Source: Skermanella stibiiresistens SB22 (GTDB taxonomy: Bacteria; Pseudomonadota; Alphaproteobacteria; Azospirillales; Azospirillaceae). From it: a DNA stretch of 64,000 bases. The position numbers and the translations under genes are program-made. Positions 17,345 through 26,074 of the stretch are shown here, in pieces. The number at the start of each line of letters is the position of its first letter. The stretch's first letter is position 1. The stretch covers positions 186,001 through 250,000 of the forward strand of contig NZ_AVFL01000008.1 of NCBI RefSeq assembly GCF_000576635.1. The letters run 5' to 3'. The notes beneath the pieces are model-generated. The model saw only the letters and a program-made list of their open reading frames with translations, was not told where the DNA came from and did not search any database.

Positions 17345-18220
17345 TCAGCCGCGCAGGATCAGCGTGCGCCACTCGCCGACTGGAACCCGTCCGACCAGAC
17401 GCAAACCTTGCGCGCGGTGCGCGGCCAGGACCCAGTTCTCGTGCCGGTCCAGCAGCCCCGACAGCACGACATGCCCGCCCGGCCGCAAGGCGCGGCGGAG
17501 ATCCGGCGCCATCCGCGCCAGGGGTCGCGCGAGGATGTTGCTGGCGATCAGGTCATAGGGGCGCCCGCGCCTGACCGCCTCCACCGCGTAGCCCTTGCCA
17601 CCGACCGCGCGCACCAGGGCCGAAACCCGGTTGCGCCGCGCGTTGAGACGGGTCACCCGGACCGATTCGGCGTCGATGTCCGAGGCCACGACCGGAACAT
17701 GCCAGAGCTTGGCGATGGCGAGCGCCAGGATGCCCGAGCCGCAGCCCATGTCGAGCGCACGCCTGACCGGGACGCGGCGCGCGAGTTGGTCGAGCGCCAC
17801 GAGGCAGCCATAGGTCGTCGCGTGCTCGCCCGAGCCGAACGCCGTCGCGGCGTCGACCAGCAGACCGATCGACGATGGCGGCACGCCACCCTCGTGGTGC
17901 GAGCCATGGACGAAGAAACGCCCGGCCCGGATCGGCGGGAAGCTCTTGTAGGAGCGGGTGAGCCAATCCAGCTGCGGCACCGGCTCGATCGTCATCTCGG
18001 GCGCCGGGATATTCATCGCCTCCGCCAGCACGGCGATCCGCGCCGTCAGCCAGCTCCGATCCGGCTCGCCATGGGAGATCGCCTCGACCAGCCAGGTGAC
18101 CCCCTCCTCGATCTCGAAGGTCGAGACGGAGACCGCGTGGTCGCCAACGGCGTCCGCGAAGAACGCCACCAAGTTTTCGGGCACGGTCAGCGCGATGCGC
18201 CAGAGTTCGGGAATGGTCAT
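17345..18220 (-). CDS. prmA: Ribosomal protein L11 methyltransferase PrmA
   Basis: A 291-residue class I SAM-dependent methyltransferase that trimethylates ribosomal protein L11. The N-terminal substrate-binding domain (about 1-110) is followed by the catalytic domain: ATAFGSGEHATTYGCLVALD (a family signature), motif I ALDMGCGSGILALAIAKL, the acidic residue in VVASDIDAESVRVTRLNA and the NPPY-like DLIASNILARPLARMAPDL. It ends in a typical GEWRTLILRG. The start is ATG 18220. It lies 148 bases downstream of the aminopeptidase start, on the same strand. Confidence 0.93.
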   Translation of the reverse strand: MTIPELWRIALTVPENLVAFFADAVGDHAVSVSTFEIEEGVTWLVEAISHGEPDRSWLTARIAVLAEAMNIPAPEMTIEPVPQLDWLTRSYKSFPPIRAGRFFVHGSHHEGGVPPSSIGLLVDAATAFGSGEHATTYGCLVALDQLARRVPVRRALDMGCGSGILALAIAKLWHVPVVASDIDAESVRVTRLNARRNRVSALVRAVGGKGYAVEAVRRGRPYDLIASNILARPLARMAPDLRRALRPGGHVVLSGLLDRHENWVLAAHRAQGLRLVGRVPVGEWRTLILRG

Positions 18221-18310
18221 GACACGGAGGGCCCGGCGGTGGCGGAAACCGCGTTTATGGTCGATGCGGCAGCGCTATGCAAGGCGGCGGCCCGGCCTGT
18301 CCCGCGTCCC

Positions 18311-19519
18311 TCAGTTGACGTTGGGCTTCCACTTGCCGGGCAGCTGGTCCGCGACCTCGACCATGCCGAGATCGCGGAGGAACGCTTGACGCTGACGGAC
18401 CAGCCGGTCGGCGATCGCGGCCTCGGCCGCTTCGCCACCCAGCAGTTCGTCGCTCGGGCCGCGCAGATGCTCGATCACGCTGTCCAGCAAGGCGCCGTCG
18501 GCTTCGGGACATTTGCGGTCGAGCGGATGGTCGCGCTTCAATTCGGCCAGCAATCTCTCCACCAGGATCAGGCGGCAGCTCTCGCCGGCGCCGCGCTCGA
18601 TCAGGGCGCCGATCCTCGCGAGGTTGGGCGTCATCCGCTTCACGTCACCGCGGCCGTGCAGGAAATCGGCGAGCGAGCAGAGGGACTGCGCCAGATTGGC
18701 TTGGGGGCCGATCAGGTCCTTGATCATGTCGGTCGTGACCAGCGCGTCGGCCACGACGCCCTCGAACAGCGCGCCCAGGACGGGGTCCAGGTCCTCGGTC
18801 ATCAAGGTCAGCAGCATCTCCATCTTGCCGCCGACCGAGCCATACCCCATCAGGTGCTGCCCCAGCAGGCACCGCATGGTGAAGACGTGATTCTCCGGGC
18901 CGCACCGGGCGTGGACGCGTCGGCTGACATGATCGAGGTTGGCCGTGTCGAACCGCGGTAGATGCCGCCGCTCGGCGTAGAAGTCCCGGGCTCGGGCCAT
19001 GGCCTGATGGACCAAGCCCTCGATGTGGTGGATGCGCTCCTTGGCGGGGATGTTCAGTTCCGCCGCCTGTGCCAATGCTACCTGATGGACCGCCGCGTGG
19101 AGCATGTTGCCGGCGTCGGACAGCTTCCGCAGATAGGTCCAGTTGTGCAGGAGTTCGGTCGCCGTGATCTGGTATTTTTCCAGGAACAGCCGGAACAGCC
19201 TGCCCATGATCAGGCGGCTCTGCAGCGCGTAGATGTCGTCCACCTCCTCGCAGACGACACTGCGATCGACCCGGCCTTTGATGACCATGGCCTTTTCCTT
19301 GATCGCCGGCCGGACCTCGTGGAGGATTTCCCGCTTGGTCGTGAACCCGGTCAGCATGGTGCGGTTGCGCACCACCTTGATCTCCTCGTTGCCCGGCTCG
19401 GTCAGCAGCCTGCGGCCGATCGCGACCGCGTCCTCCTCCTCCGGCACGATGCAATGGATCAGCCAGCGGCCTTCATGACAGACGAGCGTCTCATAGCTGA
19501 ACTGGCGATTCTTGACCAT
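18311..19519 (-). CDS. Conserved-looking hypothetical protein, 402 residues
   Basis: I do not recognise this family. The start is ATG 19519 (MVKNRQFSYETLVCHEGRW) with an AGGG-type site. The N-terminal ~100 residues are mixed alpha/beta: LVCHEGRWLIHCIVPEEEDAVAIGRRLL, then VVRNRTMLTGFTTKREILHE. The rest is predicted almost all helical, rich in Leu, His and Arg (ELLHNWTYLRKLSDAGNMLH, MGYGSVGGKMEMLLTLMTEDLDPVLGALFEGVVADAL, SLADFLHGRGD). No signal peptide or membrane segment is visible, so it is probably cytosolic. It sits between prmA and uvrD on the same strand, with about 150 bases separating it from uvrD. The codon use looks native. Confidence 0.65.
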   Translation of the reverse strand: MVKNRQFSYETLVCHEGRWLIHCIVPEEEDAVAIGRRLLTEPGNEEIKVVRNRTMLTGFTTKREILHEVRPAIKEKAMVIKGRVDRSVVCEEVDDIYALQSRLIMGRLFRLFLEKYQITATELLHNWTYLRKLSDAGNMLHAAVHQVALAQAAELNIPAKERIHHIEGLVHQAMARARDFYAERRHLPRFDTANLDHVSRRVHARCGPENHVFTMRCLLGQHLMGYGSVGGKMEMLLTLMTEDLDPVLGALFEGVVADALVTTDMIKDLIGPQANLAQSLCSLADFLHGRGDVKRMTPNLARIGALIERGAGESCRLILVERLLAELKRDHPLDRKCPEADGALLDSVIEHLRGPSDELLGGEAAEAAIADRLVRQRQAFLRDLGMVEVADQLPGKWKPNVN

Positions 19520-19667
19520 GCACCCTGCCCGCGAAACCTGACCAAGCCGGAGCTCCACCAACACTTCACATCAGGTATTGGAACGCGGGTATGTTTTCGA
19601 AAACGTTAATGGGCGTCCACACCCCGGATTGAACCGCCGTTTCACGATCAACCCGAAGAAGAACAAG

Positions 19668-22016
19668 TCATCCCGCCTTCTCGGCTGGAACGACGAAGCT
19701 GTCGAGCACCTTCTTGACGCCGGCCTGTTCGAACTCGATCTCCAGCTTGTCGCCGTCGACCGCCCGCACCGTTCCATATCCAAACTTCTGGTGGAACACT
19801 CGCATGCCCCGCCTCAACGGCTGGTCCGGCCGCTTGCGCGGCGCCACTTCGAAGGCGCTGCCCTCGATCACCGGTCCAGGGGCTTGGCGCTGGGGTCGGG
19901 AGGCGAAGCCGCCGCCCTTGAAGTCCCGGAAACCACCCCCACCAAAGCCGCCGCCGCCGAAGCCACCCCCAAATCCACCACCGCCGAAGGATGGCGCGGG
20001 CGCCGACGACAGTCCGGGAGCGGCGTCGGTCTCGATGTCGGTCTCCGGCAATTCGCCGACGAAGCGTGACGGGATGGCGGTGACCCAGGAACCATGCATC
20101 CGACGGTTGGCGGCATGGCTGACATGGGCGCGGCGGCGCGCCCGGGTCAGGCCGACATAGGCCAGCCTGCGCTCCTCCTCCAGACCCGCGATGCCGGTGT
20201 CGTCCATCGACCGCTGGCTGGGAAACAGGCCGTCCTCCCAGCCGGGCAGGAAGACATAGTCGAACTCCAGCCCCTTGGCGCCATGCAGGGTCATGACGCT
20301 GACCATCTCTGTGCCGCTGGACTCGGCATTGTCCATGACGAGGCTGACATGCTCCATGAAACCGGCGAGGTTCTCGAACTCGCCCATGGCGGCGACCAGC
20401 TCCTTCAAATTCTCCAGCCGGCCCGGCGCCTCCGGGGTCTTGTCCACCTTCCACATGTCGGTGTAACCCGATTCGTCCAGCACCATCTGGGCCAAATCGG
20501 TGTGGTGGGTGGTGGCTCCCAGGGTCCGCCAGCGGTCGAAGTCGGTCATCAGGTTGCGGAGCGTCACCCGCATCTTGGGCTTCAACTCATCGGTTTCCAG
20601 CAGCTGCCACGTCGCCTCGGTCAGGGGGATCGAGCGGGCGCGGGCGAGCTGGTAGAGTTGCTGGATCGTGGCTGGCCCGACACCGCGCTTCGGCACGTTG
20701 ATGATCCGTTCGAACGCCAGATCGTCGTCCGGCTGGACGATGATCCGGAGATAGGCCATGGCGTCGCGGATCTCCTGCCGCTCGTAGAAGCGCGGACCGC
20801 CGACCACCCGGTAGGGCAAGCCCAGGGTGATGAAGCGCTCCTCGAACTCGCGGGTCTGGAAACCGGCGCGGACCAGCACGGCGATCTGGCTCAGGGGGAC
20901 CTTGGCGCGCTGCAGCGCCTCGATCTCCTCGCCGATCCAGCGCGCCTCCTCCTCGCCATCCCACAGCGCCCGCACCTTGACCGGGTCGCCCTGATCCGAC
21001 TTGGTCCAAAGCGTCTTGCCCAACCGCCCCTGGTTGTTCGAGATCACCCCGGCCGCCGCCGCCAGGATATGCCCGGTCGACCGGTAGTTCTGCTCCAGCC
21101 GAACGATTTTGGCGCCGGGGAAGTCGTTTTCGAAACGTAAGATGTTCCCAACCTCCGCCCCGCGCCAACCATAGATTGATTGATCATCGTCGCCGACACA
21201 GCAGATGTTCTTGTGCTTCTGGGCGAGCAGGCGCAGCCAGAGGTACTGGGCGACATTGGTGTCCTGGTATTCGTCGACCAGCAGGTAGCGGAAACGCGTC
21301 TGATAATCGGACAGAACCTCCGCGTTTTGCTGGAACAGCGTGATGTTGTGCAGCAGCAGGTCGCCGAAATCGCAGGCGTTGAGGCTGCGGAGGCGCTCCT
21401 GGTAGTTGCGGTAGAGCTGGACGACCTTGCCGCCCGCCGTGTCGCCGCCGTCCTCGGGCTTCAGCTTGTCCGGCGTCAGCGCCCTGTCCTTCCACCGCTC
21501 GATGACGCTGAGCACGGCGCGGGCGGGCCACTTCTTGTCGTCGATGTTCTCGGCCTTGAGGAGCTGCTTGATCAGCCTGATCTGGTCGTCGCTGTCGAGG
21601 ATGGTGAAATTGCCCTTCAACCCGACAAGCTCGGCGTGGCGGCGCAGGATGCGGGCGGCCAGGGCGTGGAACGTGCCCATCCACCAGCCCTCGGTCGGAG
21701 CGCCCACGAGGGCGCCGACGCGCTCCCGCATCTCGCGCGCCGCCTTGTTGGTGAAGGTCACCGCCAGCACCTGGAACGGCGAGGCGCGCCGCGTCATCAG
21801 CAGGTGGGCCAGCCGCGTCGTCAGCACGCGGGTCTTGCCGGTGCCGGCGCCCGCCAGCACCAGCACGGGACCATCGAGCGTCTCCACCGCCTCGCGCTGA
21901 ACCTCGTTGAGGCCGGCGAAATAGGGATAGTCGCGCGCGGCCGGGGCCGCCCCTTGGGGCACGATCGCCGGAACTGCGTCGTTCAGCGGATCGTCATATT
22001 GGAATGGATCGGACAT
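19668..22016 (-). CDS. uvrD: ATP-dependent DNA helicase UvrD/PcrA
   Basis: A 782-residue superfamily 1 3'-5' helicase acting in nucleotide excision and mismatch repair. Motifs in order: Q motif LNEVQREAVE, Walker A AGAGTGKTRVL, Ib GTFHALAARILRR, motif II VDEYQDTN, motif III GDDDQSIYGWRGAEV, motif IV LEQNYRST, motif V VMTLHGAKGLEFDYVFLPG and motif VI ERRLAYVGLTRARRRA. Between the helicase core and the C-terminal Tudor-like end (GMRVFHQKFGYGTVRAVDGDKLEIEF) is a glycine-rich linker of FGGGGFGGG-type repeats. The length is normal. The start is ATG 22016. Confidence 0.95.
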   Translation of the reverse strand: MSDPFQYDDPLNDAVPAIVPQGAAPAARDYPYFAGLNEVQREAVETLDGPVLVLAGAGTGKTRVLTTRLAHLLMTRRASPFQVLAVTFTNKAAREMRERVGALVGAPTEGWWMGTFHALAARILRRHAELVGLKGNFTILDSDDQIRLIKQLLKAENIDDKKWPARAVLSVIERWKDRALTPDKLKPEDGGDTAGGKVVQLYRNYQERLRSLNACDFGDLLLHNITLFQQNAEVLSDYQTRFRYLLVDEYQDTNVAQYLWLRLLAQKHKNICCVGDDDQSIYGWRGAEVGNILRFENDFPGAKIVRLEQNYRSTGHILAAAAGVISNNQGRLGKTLWTKSDQGDPVKVRALWDGEEEARWIGEEIEALQRAKVPLSQIAVLVRAGFQTREFEERFITLGLPYRVVGGPRFYERQEIRDAMAYLRIIVQPDDDLAFERIINVPKRGVGPATIQQLYQLARARSIPLTEATWQLLETDELKPKMRVTLRNLMTDFDRWRTLGATTHHTDLAQMVLDESGYTDMWKVDKTPEAPGRLENLKELVAAMGEFENLAGFMEHVSLVMDNAESSGTEMVSVMTLHGAKGLEFDYVFLPGWEDGLFPSQRSMDDTGIAGLEEERRLAYVGLTRARRRAHVSHAANRRMHGSWVTAIPSRFVGELPETDIETDAAPGLSSAPAPSFGGGGFGGGFGGGGFGGGGFRDFKGGGFASRPQRQAPGPVIEGSAFEVAPRKRPDQPLRRGMRVFHQKFGYGTVRAVDGDKLEIEFEQAGVKKVLDSFVVPAEKAG

Positions 22017-22191
22017 GCCGAGGACTATACTCCGCAGAGGGGGGCGAGTTTAAGGACTTGTTGAAGGTTTTGGCCGTGAAGATGGCAACCGCGATGACAA
22101 TCGTGCGCCGAGCGATCAAAAGGGGTGGGATGCCCTCGACCGCACCACGCGGGCCATGTTAGACTAGTGCGATTGTTGACCGGAGCCACCC

Positions 22192-22551
22192 ATGCCGTCC
22201 TTGCGCCTCGATGACGACCAAACGATCCAAGCCATCGGGATCCTCGCCGACGTTCTGGATCGTTTCAGCGGGATGACATCCCTGGAGTGTACCCTGGTCT
22301 CCAAAGCGCTGCGCCAGGTTCAGCAAACCAGGTCCCAGATCGGCATGGATTTCGCGGCGCGCGCCTTCGCGACGCTCGAACCCGATATCCGGCGCAGGAT
22401 CGCGGACGACGCGACCGACGCCGCGCACGAGGTTTCGACCACCTTGAAGCTGCCAAAGCTGCGGGCGCCCCGTCCCAGCAATCCCCAAGCCGCCACCGGC
22501 CTGCTGGGCGCCATCAACAACCGCGGTTCCCGCCCTCGAAAGCCGGTCTAG
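22192..22551 (+). CDS. Small hypothetical protein
   Basis: A 119-residue soluble protein of unknown family, predicted mainly helical (DDDQTIQAIGILADVLDRFSG, DFAARAFATLEPDIRRRIADDATDAAHEV). It ends in a proline- and basic-rich tail (KLPKLRAPRPSNPQAA ... SRPRKPV). It opens with ATG 22192 (MPSLRLDDDQ), shortly after ACCGGAGCCACCC, a plausible ribosome site. It is divergent from uvrD across 175 bases and convergent with the diguanylate cyclase. Codon position bias looks coding; function cannot be inferred. Confidence 0.55.
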   Translation: MPSLRLDDDQTIQAIGILADVLDRFSGMTSLECTLVSKALRQVQQTRSQIGMDFAARAFATLEPDIRRRIADDATDAAHEVSTTLKLPKLRAPRPSNPQAATGLLGAINNRGSRPRKPV

Positions 22552-22562
22552 GCCAGCTTTCC

Positions 22563-23573
22563 TCAGCCGGAATCCTTGGCGACGACCCGGTTGCGGCCAG
22601 TCTGCTTGGCCTCATAGAGGGCGGTGTCGGCACGCTTGATCAATTCGGCCAACGGCTCACCCCGCGTGAACTGCGATACGCCTATCGACAAGGTTATGGT
22701 GCCCAACGTCACGTTCTTGGATCGGTTGACCAGCTTTTTGGACGCGACGGATTTCCGGATCTGCTCCGCGACCTTGACCGCGTCGGCCATCCTGACATCC
22801 GGCAGGATCACCGCGAACTCCTCGCCACCATAGCGGACGGCCGTGTCCGTGGCGCGGGTGCACTCCTTGACCGTGCGGGCGACCAGGGCCAGGACGTGGT
22901 CCCCGATGGTATGGCCATGGGCGTCGTTGAATTTCTTGAAGTGATCTATGTCGGTCATCAGCAGGCAGAACGGCCGGCCAATCTGTGTCGCGCGCGCCGC
23001 CGCCTCGTCCAGCGAGACGTCGAACCGGCGCCGGTTGTACAGCCCGGTGAGGCTGTCGGTCACCGACTCCCGCCTGACGATGTCGAGGTTCCGACGCAAT
23101 TCCTCCATCTGGGTGCTGGATGAGACCAATTGGTTCTGGAGCTTGCGGTTACGCTCGGCCATGACGGCGGTTTCGGCGGCGATGGCGTCGACCAGCGCCC
23201 TGAGCTGTTCCAATCCATGCGTCTCCAAGCCGGCGCCGAACTGATGGAGGGCGTTGCCGTACCTGTCGGTATCGGCCCCACAGGATTTCAGCAGGTCGAG
23301 CAGCTGGAGCAGCGCCGATTGGATCTGGACACCGGCGTCGAGGACGACCTTCTGCTCATGATCTAGGCTGAAGAACTTGCCGTGCAGTTCCTCCATGACC
23401 TCCGCCGTCAGAGGCCGGCCGATCTCGATCATCCTATCCAGCGCGCGGTTCAGGTCTGGCGCGTCGCCGCTGAAGTAGCTGTACCAGATATTGAAATTGC
23501 GCGGCGTTGGCGGCAGCGACTCCGCGAGCATTCGCGACGTCGCCTGCGAGGCCCAGTTGGTTGCTTGCTCCAT
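22563..23573 (-). CDS. Diguanylate cyclase (GGDEF domain)
   Basis: A 336-residue cytosolic protein. An N-terminal helical region of about 165 residues, with coiled-coil character around MEELRRNLDIVRRESVTDSLTGLYNRR, leads into a full GGDEF domain. The active site reads GGEEF (249-253), preceded five residues earlier by RATD (240-243), an intact RxxD inhibitory site for product feedback. Substrate loops LMTDIDHFKKFNDAHGHTIGD are normal. It should make c-di-GMP from two GTP. The N-terminal region starts with PPTPRNFNIWYSYFSGD, a segment seen in this type of cyclase and of unknown ligand. It is convergent with the small unknown gene. Confidence 0.92.
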   Translation of the reverse strand: MEQATNWASQATSRMLAESLPPTPRNFNIWYSYFSGDAPDLNRALDRMIEIGRPLTAEVMEELHGKFFSLDHEQKVVLDAGVQIQSALLQLLDLLKSCGADTDRYGNALHQFGAGLETHGLEQLRALVDAIAAETAVMAERNRKLQNQLVSSSTQMEELRRNLDIVRRESVTDSLTGLYNRRRFDVSLDEAAARATQIGRPFCLLMTDIDHFKKFNDAHGHTIGDHVLALVARTVKECTRATDTAVRYGGEEFAVILPDVRMADAVKVAEQIRKSVASKKLVNRSKNVTLGTITLSIGVSQFTRGEPLAELIKRADTALYEAKQTGRNRVVAKDSG

Positions 23574-23698
23574 GGTGTCGCGCTCTCCGCCGGATACCCA
23601 TACTTCTGGCGTAGGCTATGACCTAGCGGTTAGGAACTTGCAAGATGGATGAGGCTTGGACGGTGAAAAGCGCCGGCGCGTGAGATGAAAGACACGCC

Positions 23699-24199
23699 TC
23701 AGTTGCACTGGCCGATCGATGGATCGGCGCAGACGCGGCTGCCGTCAACCCAGGTCGCGCCCGTGAGATCGGCGTTTCGGAATTCCGTTCCGTGGAGTCT
23801 GGCTCCCGTGAGATTGACGTCACGCAGATTGGCGTCGATGAACCGGGCGTTGCGCAAATCGGCTTCGACCAGCGAGGCTCCGGTCAGGATCGCACGGGTC
23901 AAATCGGCCTCGATCAGGCGGGCGCTATCCAGCCGCGTGCCGATCATGGTGGCGCTGAAGAACTTGGCCCGATAGGCGTCGACGTTCGATAGGTTCGCGC
24001 CGTCGAGTTTGGCTCGGGTGAATGCCGCGTCCCGTAGCATCGCCCCTCCCAGATCGACTTTCCGGAGGTCGCGGCCATCCAGATAGCACCGCCGCCAATT
24101 GACGTCGGGGCCAGCCGGATCGGTGCAATCGGCAAGTGCGCTAAGGGGGAGGAGGACAAGGAGAATTGCCGCTAACGCGGCGGGTTTGGCGAGCTTCAT
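23699..24199 (-). CDS. Secreted pentapeptide-repeat protein
   Basis: A 166-residue protein. It has a clear Sec signal peptide (KLAKPAALAAILLVLLPLSALA, cleavage before DCTDP). About 18 tandem pentapeptides of the A(D/N)Lxx type follow from residue ~42 (DLRKVDLGGAMLRDAAFTRA; KLDGANLSNVDAYRAKFF; further on ARLIEADLTRAIL and NLTGARLHGTEF). Cysteines in the mature ends (CTDP, RRCYLDG, RVCADPSIGQC) suggest disulfides, consistent with a periplasmic right-handed beta helix. Function of such exported repeat proteins is generally unknown. The start is ATG 24199. Confidence 0.85.
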   Translation of the reverse strand: MKLAKPAALAAILLVLLPLSALADCTDPAGPDVNWRRCYLDGRDLRKVDLGGAMLRDAAFTRAKLDGANLSNVDAYRAKFFSATMIGTRLDSARLIEADLTRAILTGASLVEADLRNARFIDANLRDVNLTGARLHGTEFRNADLTGATWVDGSRVCADPSIGQCN

Positions 24200-24272
24200 G
24201 ATGTCCTAGATAGGTCACACTGGTGCCGATACCAAAAACAAAACCGATGCGTCGACCGGCGAACCGGAATAT

Positions 24273-24761
24273 TCATGGTTTTGACCTCGGGCGTAGCCCG
24301 ATCACGCGGCCGACTTGGGATGGCACGGGAGAGCCCGCCTGGGCTTGGTGGACGCCGCGCAGACAGGCGCCCGCCGCCGCCGGCAGTGGACAGGAGCGTC
24401 GCTCCGCCAAGTCGACATGCATCAACACCAATTCGTTGGTGGCGGCGAGCCAGCCCTCGCCGGCGTGCCGCATCTCGTGGACGAGGTGGACCCGCTTGTC
24501 ATCGACGCCGAGGACACGGGTCGCGATCGAGAGCGGATCGCCCGCCTTGACCTCCCGTTCATACGTCACGTGCATCTCCAGGACGAAGACGGACCGGTTC
24601 TCCGCCCGGACATAGGCCGCACCCAGGCCGACATGGTCCAGCAGGGCGTCGGTCGCGTGGTCGAAGGCCAGGACGTAGTAAGCGACGTTCATGTGCCCGT
24701 TGTAGTCGATCCACTCGGGGCGGACGGCTTCGGTGTGGGGTCGAAGCGGGTGGTCGGTCAT
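24273..24761 (-). CDS. Acyl-CoA thioesterase, 4HBT/hot-dog fold
   Basis: A 162-residue protein starting at ATG 24761 (MTDHPLRPHTEAVRPEW). The segment VRPEWIDYNGHMNVAYYVLAFDHATDALLD is the hot-dog thioesterase active-site region (the D-x-N-G-H-M/L-N pattern of FcbC-type enzymes). Later segments SVFVLEMHVTYEREVKAGDPLSIATRV and LVHEMRHAGEGWLAATNELVLMHVDL complete the fold. The pattern is especially like the betainyl-CoA/carnitine-pathway thioesterases, but no carnitine genes are adjacent, so the substrate is open. The C-terminus (~30 residues) is Arg/Pro-rich and may be divergent. Confidence 0.8.
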   Translation of the reverse strand: MTDHPLRPHTEAVRPEWIDYNGHMNVAYYVLAFDHATDALLDHVGLGAAYVRAENRSVFVLEMHVTYEREVKAGDPLSIATRVLGVDDKRVHLVHEMRHAGEGWLAATNELVLMHVDLAERRSCPLPAAAGACLRGVHQAQAGSPVPSQVGRVIGLRPRSKP

Positions 24762-24833
24762 GGAAGCATCCAGTGGCGGAGATGGTCTAGCGAGCATAAC
24801 CCACCGCCGCCGCGGGCGCGCCGATCGATCGAC

Positions 24834-25949
24834 CTACACGGACGGCCGCGCGTAGCCCCAGCGCTCGATCAGGCCGCCCCAATGGCGCTCGACTTGGGCC
24901 ACTTCATCGGGCGGGTACCGGTGGTGGTTCTTGGCGTAGCCGCTGATGCCATCCAGATAAGCCTTGAAGCGGGTCTCGGACTCCGTCCAGCCGGGCAGCC
25001 CCAGGACGCGATAGACCCTCTCCAACTCCTCGATCGGCCGCCGTTCGAAATCCTCGAACCGGATCTCCGCGTAGTGGGATGGCGGCAACGTCGCGGAGTC
25101 GGCGAGCAGGCGACCCATCAGCCGAGGATACAGATCCAGCACGAAACCATCGAGATCGACATGGGAGTGATCCTGGAGAGCGAAGCTGTCGAGCAGGGTG
25201 GCGAAGGTCCGCCGGGTCGATGGGTAGACCACGAACGGATTGCGGTGGATGTGGATGAACTTGGCGTCCGGCCACATCGAGCGCAGCAACGGTATCCGGG
25301 CGGAGTGGACGGGATTCTTCAGCAGGAGCGGATGTCCGGGCCGCGCCAACGTCACCTTCCGCAGGAAATAGTCGAAGGCGTCGCGCCAGCGCGCGATCTC
25401 CCCCTCGCCGCACCCATCGAAGAAGATGCCCCGGTTGAAGTGCTCCTCGAAGCGGCTTGGGAAGAACAGGCCGTGATAATAGGAGATGTCGGTCATCAGG
25501 GCGAGCGGCAGCTCGTCCTCCTGCGGCGAGTCGGGCGTGACCGGGACATTGTCGATCAGGCGGTCGCTCGGCAGGTGTTCCTCCAGGATCGTCTTGATCG
25601 GACCGGTGATCCCCAGGAAATCCCACGGCAGCGCGGCGGCGAAGGGCGGCACCCAGCCGAACCGGGGTGAGCGGCTGAGGACGTTGTAGAGATGGGTCGT
25701 GCCGCTTCGCCAATGTCCCACGATGAAGACCGGCGCCGGCATCGGCGGAGCGTCGGCCAGACGGCGGCGGACGCGGGCCCTTTCCAGCGCCATGAAGGGC
25801 CTGCGATATGTGGCGGCGAGCCGCGTCGCCCAAACGGCGGCGCGCCGCTGGCGGGATGTCGGGCCGTTGGACGACAGGGCCCAACGCAACGTGTCACGGT
25901 CGGCACCGACCAAGGGGTGAAACCAGGAGGGGGGAGCGGTTCCGGCCAT
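24834..25949 (-). CDS. Sulfotransferase family protein
   Basis: A 371-residue protein of the PAPS-dependent sulfotransferase superfamily. The 5'-phosphosulfate loop is VFIVGHWRSGTTHLYNVL (about residues 74-91). The 3'-phosphate-binding region is KFIHIHRNPFVVYPSTRRTF, with the Arg and Ser in the expected spacing. A helical segment around LPWDFLGITGPIKTILEEHL probably shapes the acceptor pocket. No signal peptide is seen. Bacterial members sulfate carbohydrates, lipids or small molecules, and the acceptor cannot be deduced here. It lies between a thioesterase and an ene-reductase, all on the minus strand with gaps of 70-130 bases. Confidence 0.85.
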   Translation of the reverse strand: MAGTAPPSWFHPLVGADRDTLRWALSSNGPTSRQRRAAVWATRLAATYRRPFMALERARVRRRLADAPPMPAPVFIVGHWRSGTTHLYNVLSRSPRFGWVPPFAAALPWDFLGITGPIKTILEEHLPSDRLIDNVPVTPDSPQEDELPLALMTDISYYHGLFFPSRFEEHFNRGIFFDGCGEGEIARWRDAFDYFLRKVTLARPGHPLLLKNPVHSARIPLLRSMWPDAKFIHIHRNPFVVYPSTRRTFATLLDSFALQDHSHVDLDGFVLDLYPRLMGRLLADSATLPPSHYAEIRFEDFERRPIEELERVYRVLGLPGWTESETRFKAYLDGISGYAKNHHRYPPDEVAQVERHWGGLIERWGYARPSV

Positions 25950-26074
25950 CGCGATCCTTGAGTTGATCCAGGAGCCGATCCAGGCGCTTTGTGTCCTGGA
26001 TCGGCGGCACCCGGAGCAGGGAGAACCGTGATGACGGCGTCAAGTTGCGGGCGTCACCCCACGAAATCGCGCGA

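Noticed and set aside
19870-20060. Glycine-rich repeats in uvrD as a mobile or repeat element
   Set aside because: They are the in-frame FGGGG linker of the helicase, a low-complexity protein segment rather than a DNA repeat.
24315-25670. Plus-strand open frame opposite the thioesterase and sulfotransferase
   Set aside because: Antisense shadow; both minus-strand genes have clear family motifs.
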